Positions 1 to 8,610 of a stretch of 64,000 nucleotides of DNA are shown here, piece after piece; position 1 is the first letter of the stretch, and the number at the start of each line of letters is the position of its first letter. Source of the DNA: CBDAPX01 sp965198725 (GTDB taxonomy: Bacteria > Pseudomonadota > Alphaproteobacteria > Rhodobacterales > Rhodobacteraceae); NCBI GenBank assembly GCA_965198725.1, contig CBDAPX010000001.1, positions 868,001-932,000 of the forward strand. The letters are read 5' to 3'. The notes under the pieces are model-generated. The model was not told the DNA's origin. It saw nothing but the letters and a program-made list of their open reading frames with translations, and searched no databases. The position numbers were made by a program, and so were the translations under genes.

Positions 1-724
1 TGAAAAGCACCTCGCCCGGAACGTCGAGCGCGTTTGCGGTCCACCGGCGCAGGCGCGATTTAAAGCCCAAAAGGCCAAAGCGCCTTTCGAGCAGATAAAA
101 CTGTCCATCCGGGCCAAAATCCGCGCCGACCGGTTTAAAGCCGTCGAATGCATCCAACGTCGCGATGATGTCCCAGCTTGCACCGTTCCACCGCAAAACA
201 TCTGCCGTGTCGCGGACGGTTGTTTCGGCCAGTGTCCAGAGAGAGCCGTCCGGCGCAACGGCGAGCGCTTCATATGCCCGATTGGCGTGCAGCTTTTTGT
301 GCCCGGGCGGCCGTGGGAGGAGGGTCGCGTTACCATTTATAGAGCCGTAACAGGCAAGGCGCGGGTAGCATTCGAAAGACACGCAGAAGCCGCCATCGAC
401 AAGGGCCAGGCCTTCGGCATCGGCGGCTGGCATCGACAGTCTGCCGCCTTTGACGCTGCGCAGTCGTTTGGGGGCGTCGGCCTCGACCCCTATGATTTTA
501 TCATCCTCGCGCAGAATGCGCGCGTTCAGCATGTATCCTTTGTCTTGAAGGATCAGCGCAGTCTGGCCGTCGTCAGAGAGTTCGAGCGAGGACCAGCCGC
601 CGAACCAATCCGTGTCGATAGACCATGTATACTTGCTCAGGAACACTGCGGCATCCGAGGCCGGCGTTCCTTGTGCAAAACCGGTCAGCGCGATGATCAG
701 CGCGACTGCAAAACTGTGGTGCAT
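1..724 (-). CDS. Esterase-like activity of phytase family protein, exported (partial)
   Basis: The gene runs off the left edge, so only the first 241 codons are seen. The ATG at 724 is followed by a short basic-hydrophobic signal peptide (MHHSFAVALIIALTGFAQG), so the product is probably periplasmic. The mature part resembles the phytase-like esterase domain (PF13449 type): an early W-S-S-L-E-L-S-D-D-G segment, a G-L-A-L-V-D-G stretch, then N-R-A-Y-E-A-L-A-V-A-P-D-G. The family is a beta-propeller fold of poorly known substrate. Its start overlaps the end of mepA by 28 bases, which suggests co-transcription and coupling with mepA and the MFS gene upstream. The family call is mine from motif memory; the true substrate is unknown. 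Confidence 0.75.
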   Translation of the reverse strand, partial: MHHSFAVALIIALTGFAQGTPASDAAVFLSKYTWSIDTDWFGGWSSLELSDDGQTALILQDKGYMLNARILREDDKIIGVEADAPKRLRSVKGGRLSMPAADAEGLALVDGGFCVSFECYPRLACYGSINGNATLLPRPPGHKKLHANRAYEALAVAPDGSLWTLAETTVRDTADVLRWNGASWDIIATLDAFDGFKPVGADFGPDGQFYLLERRFGLLGFKSRLRRWTANALDVPGEVLF

Positions 725-1569
725 TGCTGGGGTAGATCGGCGAGGAACCAGTCGCGGCGGGGCGGCGGTTTGGGGGCGTTTGGATCGCGCGGTTTGGGCG
801 GCTGTGGGTTGATGATGTTGTTCACCCATTCCTGGGCCTCTGCACAGCCATCGCCCGGAGGCGGTGGATCCTGGTTGATGCATCCGCGCGCGCCGCGTGG
901 GCAGGACAGCCGCACGTGGAAATGATAGTGGTGCCCGAACCACGGGCGGATTTTGCGCAGGTAGGCGCGGTTGCCGGTTTCATCCTTGCACATTTGCACC
1001 TTGGCCCCGGGAAACACAAAAATTCGCGCCGTACGGCGGTCTTTGGCGGCTTGTTTGATGATGCGATAATGCGCCCGTGACCAATTGTCGTTTACAAAGG
1101 CACCGTTTGCACGGCGCAACGAGATGGACGAGATGTTTTCGCGGGTCTTGCGGCTGAGGTTGATCCGAGAGGCGGGCAGCATCCAGATGTCGATATCCAG
1201 CCCGATCTGATGGCTGCGATGGCCAGAGGTCATCGGTCCGCCGCGCGGTTGGCTGATATCGCCGATATAAAGCCCTTGCCATCCCGGTTGCTTGGCCGCG
1301 AATTTTGACAGTTTCTCGATGAAATCGATAGTTTCGGGATGACCCCAGTTCCGGTTCCGACTAAGCCGCATGGCCTGCCATGTGGGGCCGGTTTCAGGCA
1401 ATTGAACCGCCCCGGCCACGCAGCCTTTGGAATAGCTCCCATAGGGGGCTGCGCGTTGTGCAGACCCTTCTTTAGCCGCGCCGAATTGCTGTTTGGCTAA
1501 GGGCGCGGATGTACCGGCGGCTGCGCTGAGAACCAGTGCGATTAGGACGGCTGCTGCTCTTCTGACCAT
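697..1569 (-). CDS. mepA: Penicillin-insensitive murein endopeptidase MepA
   Basis: The 290-residue product has an N-terminal signal peptide (about residues 1-25) and the LAS-type (M74) metallopeptidase signature. HRSHQIGLDIDIW at about 117-129 supplies zinc-ligand histidine and aspartate, and HYHFH at 214-218 supplies the second histidine cluster. In this family the enzyme cleaves the D-Ala-meso-DAP cross-link of peptidoglycan in the periplasm and is insensitive to beta-lactams. A proline-rich C-terminal tail (about 255-275) follows the catalytic domain. It overlaps the transporter gene upstream and the phytase-like gene downstream by 28 bases each, so the three look like one transcript. Confidence 0.92.
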   Translation of the reverse strand: MVRRAAAVLIALVLSAAAGTSAPLAKQQFGAAKEGSAQRAAPYGSYSKGCVAGAVQLPETGPTWQAMRLSRNRNWGHPETIDFIEKLSKFAAKQPGWQGLYIGDISQPRGGPMTSGHRSHQIGLDIDIWMLPASRINLSRKTRENISSISLRRANGAFVNDNWSRAHYRIIKQAAKDRRTARIFVFPGAKVQMCKDETGNRAYLRKIRPWFGHHYHFHVRLSCPRGARGCINQDPPPPGDGCAEAQEWVNNIINPQPPKPRDPNAPKPPPRRDWFLADLPQQCTTVLQSR

Positions 1570-2903
1570 GCCTGCTGGTCTCCCTCTGGTTTCACCCAGA
1601 TTAGCAGGATCAGACCAATCAGGAAAAGCACCATCAGGGGGGAAATTCCGATTTGTTGGCTGCCAGTCATGTAAGTAAGCGCACCAATGGACAACGGGGC
1701 GACAAAGCTAGTCGCCTTTCCTGCCAAGGCATAGAGACCGAAGGATTCAGTCATCTTTTTCGGGTTCGCCTGACGGACCATCATCGTGCGGGATGCCGAT
1801 TGGATCACACCGCCCGCCGCACCGACCAGACAGCCGATGATGTAATAGCTGATGTCGGGAAGTGCGGACCCTTCGGCGACCGGAATGCCGAACACGGTGG
1901 TCGGGCTGACAAAGATTATTGCCACCGCTGCGACCGTGAGCACGAGAATGCAGACAATGATGACGGGTTTGGGGCCAAATGCCGAATCCGCGCGTCCGCC
2001 CAATGCGGCAAAGATCGCGCCCGAAATAATTGCCAGAATGCCAAAGACCCCGATATCGACAACGGACCAGCCCAAAACGCCCGCCGCATAGATGCCCCCA
2101 AAGGCATAGATCCCGTTCAGCGCATCGCGATAGGCCATCGAAGAGCCGAGGAAGGCAAAAAGAGACGGCGTCTGGGGCAGCTTCTTGACCGTCGCACTGA
2201 CCTCTTTCAGTGCTTTTTTCACGGCCCCCGGAGGTGCGCCGGCAGGTTTTGGATCTTTGACCCACAAAAAGAACGGGATCATGAACACCGCAAACCAGAT
2301 GGCCGTCAAAGGACCAACAAATCGGGTCCCCTCACGCATCTCGGCGTTCAGGCCCATAATCGGGTCAATACCGATAAGCGTTTTGCCAGTGGTCGCGTTT
2401 TCCGCAAACAGCGTCAGCATCAAAACCAACGCAATCAGGCCGCCAACATACCCAAAGGCCCAGCCGTTGCCCGAAATTCGTCCAATCTCTTCCTTGGTTC
2501 CCAGATCCGGCAGCATGGAATTGGTGAAGATCGTGGTAAATTCCATCCCGATCATGCCGATCGCAAACAGGATGAGCGTGGTTGTCAGGCTGAAACTACC
2601 CGGTGCGGCGGTCCACAATCCGGCGGCCCCGACGACGTAAAGGATCGAAAAAATCCATATCCATCGCATCCGATTTCCCGATTGGTCGGCCATCGCGCCA
2701 AGGATCGGCGCCAGCAGGACAATCACGATGCCCGCGGCGCCAACCCCAAAGCCCCACGCCGTTTGCGCAGCGGTGCCGTCCCCCATCAGGTCCTTGACGT
2801 AAGGGGCAAAGATGAACGTCACAAGCAACGTGTTGTAAGGTTGGCTGGCCCAATCAAAGAAAAACCATCCCCAAATGCGCTTGCGCATCGGATTTTTTGT
2901 CAT
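1542..2903 (-). CDS. UMF1 (Atg22-like) family MFS transporter
   Basis: The product is a 453-residue, about 12-helix membrane protein. It begins MTKNPMRKRIWGWFFFDWAS; the W-x-F-F-D-W-A motif is typical of the UMF1/Atg22-like major facilitator group. I start it at the ATG at 2903, which has a GGGAAGAG sequence just upstream, rather than 18 codons earlier, where the added residues look unrelated. Family members are thought to export amino acids or related small solutes, but the substrate cannot be read from sequence. It is the first gene of a probable three-gene minus-strand transcript with mepA and the phytase-like gene. The 445-codon plus-strand frame over the same bases is a shadow. Confidence 0.88.
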   Translation of the reverse strand: MTKNPMRKRIWGWFFFDWASQPYNTLLVTFIFAPYVKDLMGDGTAAQTAWGFGVGAAGIVIVLLAPILGAMADQSGNRMRWIWIFSILYVVGAAGLWTAAPGSFSLTTTLILFAIGMIGMEFTTIFTNSMLPDLGTKEEIGRISGNGWAFGYVGGLIALVLMLTLFAENATTGKTLIGIDPIMGLNAEMREGTRFVGPLTAIWFAVFMIPFFLWVKDPKPAGAPPGAVKKALKEVSATVKKLPQTPSLFAFLGSSMAYRDALNGIYAFGGIYAAGVLGWSVVDIGVFGILAIISGAIFAALGGRADSAFGPKPVIIVCILVLTVAAVAIIFVSPTTVFGIPVAEGSALPDISYYIIGCLVGAAGGVIQSASRTMMVRQANPKKMTESFGLYALAGKATSFVAPLSIGALTYMTGSQQIGISPLMVLFLIGLILLIWVKPEGDQQAWSEEQQPS

Positions 2904-3007
2904 GCTCTTCCCCAAAAATTGCAGGCCGATAGAACCGTGATTGTTAACAATTATCAAGCTCCACTTGCGCCAATGCCTGCACGGGCTTAGTTGGATGAAG
3001 AGTACAA

Positions 3008-3307
3008 ATGAGGCGCGCGATGCTATCCCTACTTCAAATTCTGCTGCTGATCCTGGATGTCATCTGGTTCTTCATCATTGCCCATGTGATCATGAGCTGG
3101 CTGATCAATTTCCAAGTGCTGAACCTGTATCAACCGATTGTGTCGCAAATCTGGAACGGGTTGAACCGCATATTAGAGCCGATGTATCGCCCCATCCGAC
3201 GCATCCTGCCCGCGATGCAGGGCATCGACCTTGCCCCGCTGGTGGCGCTGATCGGTGTCTATGCCGTGCGGATCATAATCCAGAACAACATTTCGGCCTT
3301 TTACTGA
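3008..3307 (+). CDS. YggT family membrane protein
   Basis: This 99-residue protein has two hydrophobic segments (about 5-30 and 70-92) around a short loop. The loop carries the YggT hallmark: L-x-x-Y-x-P, then L-N-R-I-L-E-P-M-Y-R-P-I-R-R-I-L-P. The family is a small integral membrane protein found near cell-division and envelope genes; no enzymatic role is established. The ATG at 3008 has a GAAGAG sequence about 5 bases upstream; an alternative ATG lies at 3020. It sits alone between the divergent MFS gene and recQ. Confidence 0.88.
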   Translation: MRRAMLSLLQILLLILDVIWFFIIAHVIMSWLINFQVLNLYQPIVSQIWNGLNRILEPMYRPIRRILPAMQGIDLAPLVALIGVYAVRIIIQNNISAFY

Positions 3308-3345
3308 TCCGCGGGCTTGTTCACAGAATCTTAGTGTGAGACTGT

Positions 3346-3379
3346 CCCTGTAAGAGCAGAACGATAAAATCTTACAGGG
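3346..3379. repeat. Perfect 10-base inverted repeat just before recQ
   Basis: CCCTGTAAGA at 3346-3355 is mirrored exactly by TCTTACAGGG at 3370-3379, with a 14-base loop. The second arm ends 8 bases before the recQ ATG, where a ribosome-binding site would lie. No T-run follows, so it is not a standard intrinsic terminator for yggT. It could be an operator or an mRNA hairpin that limits recQ translation. The structure is seen; its role is inference. Confidence 0.6.
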
Positions 3380-3387
3380 TTTCCCGC

Positions 3388-5427
3388 ATGACCGGCGCTG
3401 CCACGCTGTTGCGCGATGTTTTTGGCTTTGACGCCTTTCGTCCCGGACAAGAGGACATTGTGACCGCCGTTGCGGGTGGCGAAAACGTGTTGGCCATCAT
3501 GCCAACGGGCGGCGGTAAATCCTTATGTTTTCAATTGCCTGCGTTGATGCGGGATGGGGTTACCGTGGTGATTTCCCCGCTGATCGCGTTAATGCGCGAT
3601 CAGGTACGTGCCCTGCAAGAAGCCGGTGTCGCCGCCGGCGCACTGACCAGCGGCAATACCCCGGAAGAGACTGATGCGGTGTTTGACGCGCTGGATCAGG
3701 GGACGCTGAAACTGCTCTACATGGCGCCCGAACGGCTGGCGGCTGGTTCTGCGCTGGGCCTCTTGCGCCGCATTGGTGTTGGCCTGATTGCCGTGGATGA
3801 AGCGCATTGCGTCAGCCAATGGGGGCATGATTTTAGGCCCGATTATCTGCGGATTGGCGCATTGCGGCGCGCGTTGGATGTGCCATTGGCCGCTTTCACA
3901 GCAACGGCGGATGCCGAAACCCGACAAGAGATTATCGACAAACTCTTTGATGGCACCCCACCGAAGAGCTTTTTGCACGGCTTTGACCGGCCCAACCTGC
4001 ACCTCGCTTTTGCCGCCAAAAACAACCCGCGCCAACAAGTCCTCAGCTTTGCCGCCGCCCGCAGGGGCCAATCCGGCATCGTCTATTGCGGCACGCGGGC
4101 AAAGACGGAAACCTTGTCACGGGCGCTGAGCGAAGATGGCCATACGGCGCTCTTTTACCACGGCGGGATGGAAGCCGAGGATCGCCTCATTGTTGAGACC
4201 CGCTTTTCCCGAGAGGATGGGCTGATCGTTGTGGCCACGGTCGCCTTTGGTATGGGCATCGACAAACCGGATATCCGTTGGGTCGTGCACGCCGATTTGC
4301 CGAAATCCATTGAAGCATACTATCAGGAAATCGGCCGGGCCGGGCGGGACGGCGCCCCCGCTGAAACCCTGACGCTTTTTGGTGCGGACGATATCCGCTT
4401 GCGCCGGACCCAGATTGACGAAGGCTTGGCCCCGCCCGAGCGCCGCGTGGCGGATCACGGACGGTTGAATGCGCTGCTGGGACTGGCCGAAGCCCTGCGA
4501 TGCCGACGCGAAACGCTGTTGGGGTATTTTGGTGAGGATCAGGTGACCTGCGGGCATTGCGACCTGTGCGACACGCCGCCGGACGTTGTTGATGGCACGA
4601 TGGCGGTACGTAAGGCGTTGTCGGCCATTTTGCGAACCGATGAATGGTACGGCGCCACCCATCTGATCGATATTCTGACAGGTGTCGAAACCGACCGGGT
4701 GCGCGAAAAGCGGCATGATCAATTGCCGACTTTTGGGGTCGGGACCGAGCATGACAAGCGGGGCTGGCAGGGCGTCTTTCGCCAGATGATGGGGCATGAC
4801 CTGATCCGTCCGGACCCCGCGCGGCATGGTGCATTGCGGATGACCGAAACAGCCCGCCCGATCCTGCGGGGCGAGGCAAGTATTGAGCTGCGACGCGATA
4901 CTTTGAAAGCCGCGCCGCGCCGCCCGGCGGCTAAAACGCTGGTGTCCGACGAGGACGCACCTCTCTTGTCCGCTTTGAAAGCCAAGCGGCGCGCCCTGGC
5001 AGAGGCGGCCAAAGTGCCGGCCTATATCATTTTCAACGATCGCACGCTGATCGAGATGGCCGAAAGGCGCCCAAAATCCTTGGACGACTTGGCGCGGATC
5101 AACGGGATCGGGGCCAAAAAGCTCGACCGCTACGGCGCTGACTTCCTGTCCGTCATCACCGGTGTGGCGGATCACAGCCATCCGGCACGCCGCAAATTGG
5201 CGGTGACGGGAGCGGGCGATGTTTATGACCAGCTTTTGGCGGTACAGGCGGACCTGTCGCGCGGGGAAAGCGGTATCGAAAAACCGCTCAGCTGTTCGGC
5301 GTCCCAATTGGCCAAGGTTGCGGAAATCCGCCCCACCGACGAAACCGGGATCACCCGCTTGCTGGGCGAGCGCCGCGCCGAACGGTTTGCAGCCGCATTT
5401 CTGGACGTATTGCGGGCGGCGAGCTAG
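3388..5427 (+). CDS. recQ: ATP-dependent DNA helicase RecQ
   Basis: The 679-residue product has the complete RecQ layout. Walker A PTGGGKS is at 39-45 and the DEAH box at 137-140. The helicase C-domain contains Y-Y-Q-E-I-G-R-A-G-R-D-G. A zinc-binding segment with four cysteines lies around 373-396 (C-R-R...C-x-x-C-x-x-C). The HRDC domain (about 515-600) includes L-A-R-I-N-G-I-G-x-K-K-L, and a C-terminal tail follows. RecQ unwinds duplex and branched DNA 3'-5' during RecF-pathway repair and replication restart. The length is somewhat above the classical 600-610 residues because of the tail. No good Shine-Dalgarno precedes the ATG; instead a perfect hairpin lies there. Confidence 0.95.
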   Translation: MTGAATLLRDVFGFDAFRPGQEDIVTAVAGGENVLAIMPTGGGKSLCFQLPALMRDGVTVVISPLIALMRDQVRALQEAGVAAGALTSGNTPEETDAVFDALDQGTLKLLYMAPERLAAGSALGLLRRIGVGLIAVDEAHCVSQWGHDFRPDYLRIGALRRALDVPLAAFTATADAETRQEIIDKLFDGTPPKSFLHGFDRPNLHLAFAAKNNPRQQVLSFAAARRGQSGIVYCGTRAKTETLSRALSEDGHTALFYHGGMEAEDRLIVETRFSREDGLIVVATVAFGMGIDKPDIRWVVHADLPKSIEAYYQEIGRAGRDGAPAETLTLFGADDIRLRRTQIDEGLAPPERRVADHGRLNALLGLAEALRCRRETLLGYFGEDQVTCGHCDLCDTPPDVVDGTMAVRKALSAILRTDEWYGATHLIDILTGVETDRVREKRHDQLPTFGVGTEHDKRGWQGVFRQMMGHDLIRPDPARHGALRMTETARPILRGEASIELRRDTLKAAPRRPAAKTLVSDEDAPLLSALKAKRRALAEAAKVPAYIIFNDRTLIEMAERRPKSLDDLARINGIGAKKLDRYGADFLSVITGVADHSHPARRKLAVTGAGDVYDQLLAVQADLSRGESGIEKPLSCSASQLAKVAEIRPTDETGITRLLGERRAERFAAAFLDVLRAAS

Positions 5428-5456
5428 ATACGCGGAAGTTAGGATAAGAGGTCAAA

Positions 5457-6239
5457 ATGCTGGTCGTTATTTCACCTGCCAAACGGTTGGATTGGGCGCA
5501 ACGCGACGTCGCGATGACAGAGCCCGCGTTTCAGGAGGATGCGGTTCGGCTGGTCAAAACGGCGCGCAATCTGACGCTCAAAGACCTGCAGGGCTTGATG
5601 GATATCAGCCCGGATTTGGCGCGGCTGAACCGGGATCGGTACCGCGCCTTTCAGCCGGAGCCAGAGGCCGCGGCGGTGCGCCCGGCGGCGTTGGCTTTTG
5701 CCGGTGACACGTATCAGGGTCTTGAAGCCGAAAGTCTGGATGCCGATGAAATGGAATGGGCGCAGGACCATCTGCGCATTCTGTCGGGCCTTTATGGCGT
5801 GTTGCGCCCGTTGGATGCGATGCAGGCCTATCGGTTGGAAATGGGCAGCCGTTTAAAGACGCGGCGCGGCGGCTCTTTGTATGATTACTGGCGGGACCAG
5901 ATCGCCAAGGCGTTGAACGCGCAAGCGGTCGAACTTGGCACGGACGTGCTGATCAACTGTGCGAGCCAGGAATATTTCGGCGCGGTGCAACCCAAGGCGC
6001 TGAAACTGCGCGTGATCACGCCGCAGTTTTTGGAAGACAAAGGCGGGCAGCCTAAAATGGTCAGCTTCTTTGCCAAGAAAGCGCGGGGGGCGATGGCCCG
6101 GTATGTTGTGCAACACCGGCTGACGGACCCTGCGGCGATTTTGGATTTTGATACCGGCGGCTATGCGTATAACGCGGCGATGTCAGAACTGGACAAACCG
6201 GTTTTTGTGCGCCCCTACGCCGCTGACACCGCAAAGTAA
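5457..6239 (+). CDS. yaaA: Peroxide stress protein YaaA (DUF328)
   Basis: The product (260 residues) starts MLVVISPAKRLDW, the characteristic opening of the YaaA family. It also has the conserved G-L-Y-G-V-L-R-P-L-D-x-M-x-x-Y-R-L-E-M segment and the late F-x-K-K-A-R-G-x-M-A-R motif. YaaA is a cytoplasmic DNA-binding protein that lowers free iron and limits oxidative damage in E. coli. It follows recQ by 29 bases on the same strand, so the two may be co-transcribed. An AAGAGG sequence sits 6-7 bases before the ATG. Confidence 0.92.
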   Translation: MLVVISPAKRLDWAQRDVAMTEPAFQEDAVRLVKTARNLTLKDLQGLMDISPDLARLNRDRYRAFQPEPEAAAVRPAALAFAGDTYQGLEAESLDADEMEWAQDHLRILSGLYGVLRPLDAMQAYRLEMGSRLKTRRGGSLYDYWRDQIAKALNAQAVELGTDVLINCASQEYFGAVQPKALKLRVITPQFLEDKGGQPKMVSFFAKKARGAMARYVVQHRLTDPAAILDFDTGGYAYNAAMSELDKPVFVRPYAADTAK

Positions 6240-6254
6240 GGCTAACAACAGGCA

Positions 6255-6800
6255 TCATCGCGCCGCGTGTTCTGTCAGGCAGGCCCACAAATCTGCCTTT
6301 CTCAACGGCTTGGTCAAAAATCCGTTCAACCCGGCGGCCAGTATTTCCTGACGCTCGCTTTCCAATGCAAAGGCCGTCACCGCGATAATTGGGATCGCAG
6401 TATCCCGATCGGCTTCGATGCTGCGGATTTGCCCGGTTGCTGTTTTTCCATCCATGCCGGGCATCGAAATATCCATGAAAATGATGTCCGGCTGCCACTC
6501 GACAAAGGCCTCAATAGCCGCCTCTCCGCTTTTGACGAATTTCAAATTCAACGACAAGTCCCGCACCATTTTCGAAAAAACAAGCTGGTTGGTTGCGTTG
6601 TCTTCGGCGACCAGCACCCTCAACGGGTTTTGCGGGTCCAGTGCCGGTGTTTTCGGGGAGGGCGTGGGGGGATATTGGCGCGCGGGTGCCGCACTCGACC
6701 GGATGGCCGTTTGTTCTTTCGCTGCAAAGGGTCCACCGAGCGCGGCAAATAGCTCATCCCTTGGGATGGGTTTTTGCAAAATGCCCTGAACATGGGACTT
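6255..6800 (-). pseudogene. C-terminal part of a hybrid histidine kinase (end of receiver 1 plus receiver 2), beyond an in-frame TGA
   Basis: Reading on in the kinase frame past the TGA at 6801-6803 gives KSHVQGILQKPIPRDELF. This is the missing beta5-Lys-Pro and alpha5 end of the first receiver domain. A linker and a complete second receiver follow: V-L-V-A-E-D-N near the start, D-I-I-F-M-D-I-S-M-P-G-M-D-G with the phospho-acceptor aspartate, and F-L-T-K-P near the end. It cannot be translated with the kinase unless the stop is read through. A TTG at 6779 could start a stand-alone fragment, but no convincing ribosome-binding site is seen. I read it as the detached tail of one broken gene (6255 to about 8474). 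Confidence 0.8.
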
Positions 6801-8474
6801 TCACGGGTCTTTGTGGGCAACGGATGGGTTCGAGCTGTGCAGGATGATTGGCACGTCCGACCACCCACGCGCCCGCAGTGTCGCGGCGAGTTCCAGCCCG
6901 GTCATCTTGGGCATCCTGTGGTCCGTCAACACCAGATCAATCTCGTCGCTCATCGCGGCCAGCGCTTCTGAGCCGGACTTGCAAATGGTCACTTGGCCGC
7001 CCAGCAACCCGATTTGCTTTTCGAGGATGAGACAGTTCACATCCAAATCGTCGACGACCAGCGCGTGGCGCACCCCGTTTGGAAGGCTGACACTGCGCCG
7101 CGTATCGGGTTTGGCCGTCGGCAGGCTCAGCTTGAACCCGAAACAAGACCCAACGCCCAGCTCACTGTCGACCCAAATCGTACCGTTCATCATGTCTACC
7201 AGCCGCTTGGTGATGGCCAGCCCAAGGCCGGTGCCTTCGAACTTACGGCTTATTTCGTCATCGACCTGATTGAATTCTCCGAAAACATGGCCAACCATGT
7301 CCGCCGGGATGCCGACGCCGGTGTCCTCGATCGCCACATGGACCGATGTTTCATCTGCATCGCCTTGCGGCACGCCTGTAACGCGGATCAGGACATGCCC
7401 GGTTTCCGTGAACTTTACCGCATTCCCGATGAGGTTGGTCAAAATCTGGCGGATGCGCCCCGGATCGCCAATGTATTGGGTCGGCAGGAAAAGATCATAG
7501 TCGACCGCAAGGCTGATCCCCTTGTCCAGCGCCGCAGGTTGCAGCAGCATTACGACTTCTATGATGCACCGCTCAAGATCAAAGGGTTGCGTGTGTAATG
7601 ACAGCTTTTGCGCTTCGATTTTCGAATAGTCGAGCACGTCGTTGATGATGGCGAGCAAGGCTTCGCCCGAATTCTTGATCGTTTTGACATAGAGCCGTTG
7701 ATCGTCACTGAGGTCGGTGTCGATCAACAGGTCCGCCATTCCGACCACGCCATTCATAGGGATCCTGATTTCATGGCTCATATTGGCAAGGAATGCTGAT
7801 TTGGCACGGTTGGCTGCCTCGGCGCGGTTCTGCGCCTCGCGCAGCTCCAGTTCGGTACGGACGCTGGCGGTGATGTTCGTCCCGATACAGATCGTTTCGC
7901 CATCCGGGCCACGGCGGTCGATCAGACGAACATATTGATCATTTGAAAATTCGACGATCACTTGCGGGGGTTTGTCCATGCGCCATCGTTCATGGAACAT
8001 GTCCAACCACTGTTCTGGCGTCCGCTCCCCTGTCCGTACAAGCTTATGTTCCATCAGAAGTTCAAGAATGCGGCTGTAGGTGATGCCGGGCGAAACCTCT
8101 TCAATGCCGTCAAACGTCGCCATATAGGCCGCGTTGGCCCCGATCAGCCGTTGGTCCGGGCCGAAAAAGGCAAACCCGTCATTGACCGATTGCAGCGAGG
8201 CCCAAAGCCGCCTTTCGGTGCGCGCAATTTCCTCCTGTGCCTGGGTTAAATCAGACCGAAACTGTTCGTTTTCGGTGCGCACGTTTTCAACCTCTTGCCG
8301 GCTTCGACCGATTTGGCGGGCCAGCGCGCTGGCGTGTTGATCTAGTTGTTCGTGGGCCGCGAACAGCTCTTCCTCCATCGCGACCAAGCGTTGCTCTGCG
8401 GCCATCCGCGCGGACCGTTCCGCGGCGAGTTGATGTGTGACTTTCATGATGCGCCTGTAATTCCGTCCGACCAT
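6801..8474 (-). CDS. Hybrid sensor histidine kinase, truncated in its first receiver domain by an in-frame TGA
   Basis: The domain order is: N-terminal coiled coil, PAS-like sensor domain, HisKA with H-E-I-R-I-P-M-N-G (phospho-accepting histidine, about residue 234 from the ATG at 8474), HATPase with the G-T-G-L-G-L-A-I-T-K-R box, and a receiver with V-L-T-D-H-R-M-P. The protein has no membrane segment, so it is probably a soluble sensor. The receiver stops at A-H-K-D-P before its conserved lysine; homologous sequence continues in frame after the TGA at 6801. The start is uncertain: the frame is open to a GTG at 8624, but that overlaps the divergent hydratase gene. The kinase core could still work, but phosphorelay through the receivers should fail. 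Confidence 0.8.
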   Translation of the reverse strand: MVGRNYRRIMKVTHQLAAERSARMAAEQRLVAMEEELFAAHEQLDQHASALARQIGRSRQEVENVRTENEQFRSDLTQAQEEIARTERRLWASLQSVNDGFAFFGPDQRLIGANAAYMATFDGIEEVSPGITYSRILELLMEHKLVRTGERTPEQWLDMFHERWRMDKPPQVIVEFSNDQYVRLIDRRGPDGETICIGTNITASVRTELELREAQNRAEAANRAKSAFLANMSHEIRIPMNGVVGMADLLIDTDLSDDQRLYVKTIKNSGEALLAIINDVLDYSKIEAQKLSLHTQPFDLERCIIEVVMLLQPAALDKGISLAVDYDLFLPTQYIGDPGRIRQILTNLIGNAVKFTETGHVLIRVTGVPQGDADETSVHVAIEDTGVGIPADMVGHVFGEFNQVDDEISRKFEGTGLGLAITKRLVDMMNGTIWVDSELGVGSCFGFKLSLPTAKPDTRRSVSLPNGVRHALVVDDLDVNCLILEKQIGLLGGQVTICKSGSEALAAMSDEIDLVLTDHRMPKMTGLELAATLRARGWSDVPIILHSSNPSVAHKDP

Positions 8475-8610
8475 TTTGCGCACAGCATCACCGATGCCGG
8501 TGAATAACTGTTTAAGTGCCGGTTGCGCCAGTTGGGCCTCACGCAAATGCCCTGGACTTTTTCCCAGAGTTTGCGAGGATAGAGCGGTATTGTTTTGAGG
8601 AGGATTGAAG

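Noticed and set aside
1653..2990. 445-codon plus-strand open frame over the MFS gene
   Set aside because: It is antisense to a clear transporter, has a composition rich in Arg/Gly/Asp as expected of a shadow frame, and has no ribosome-binding site.
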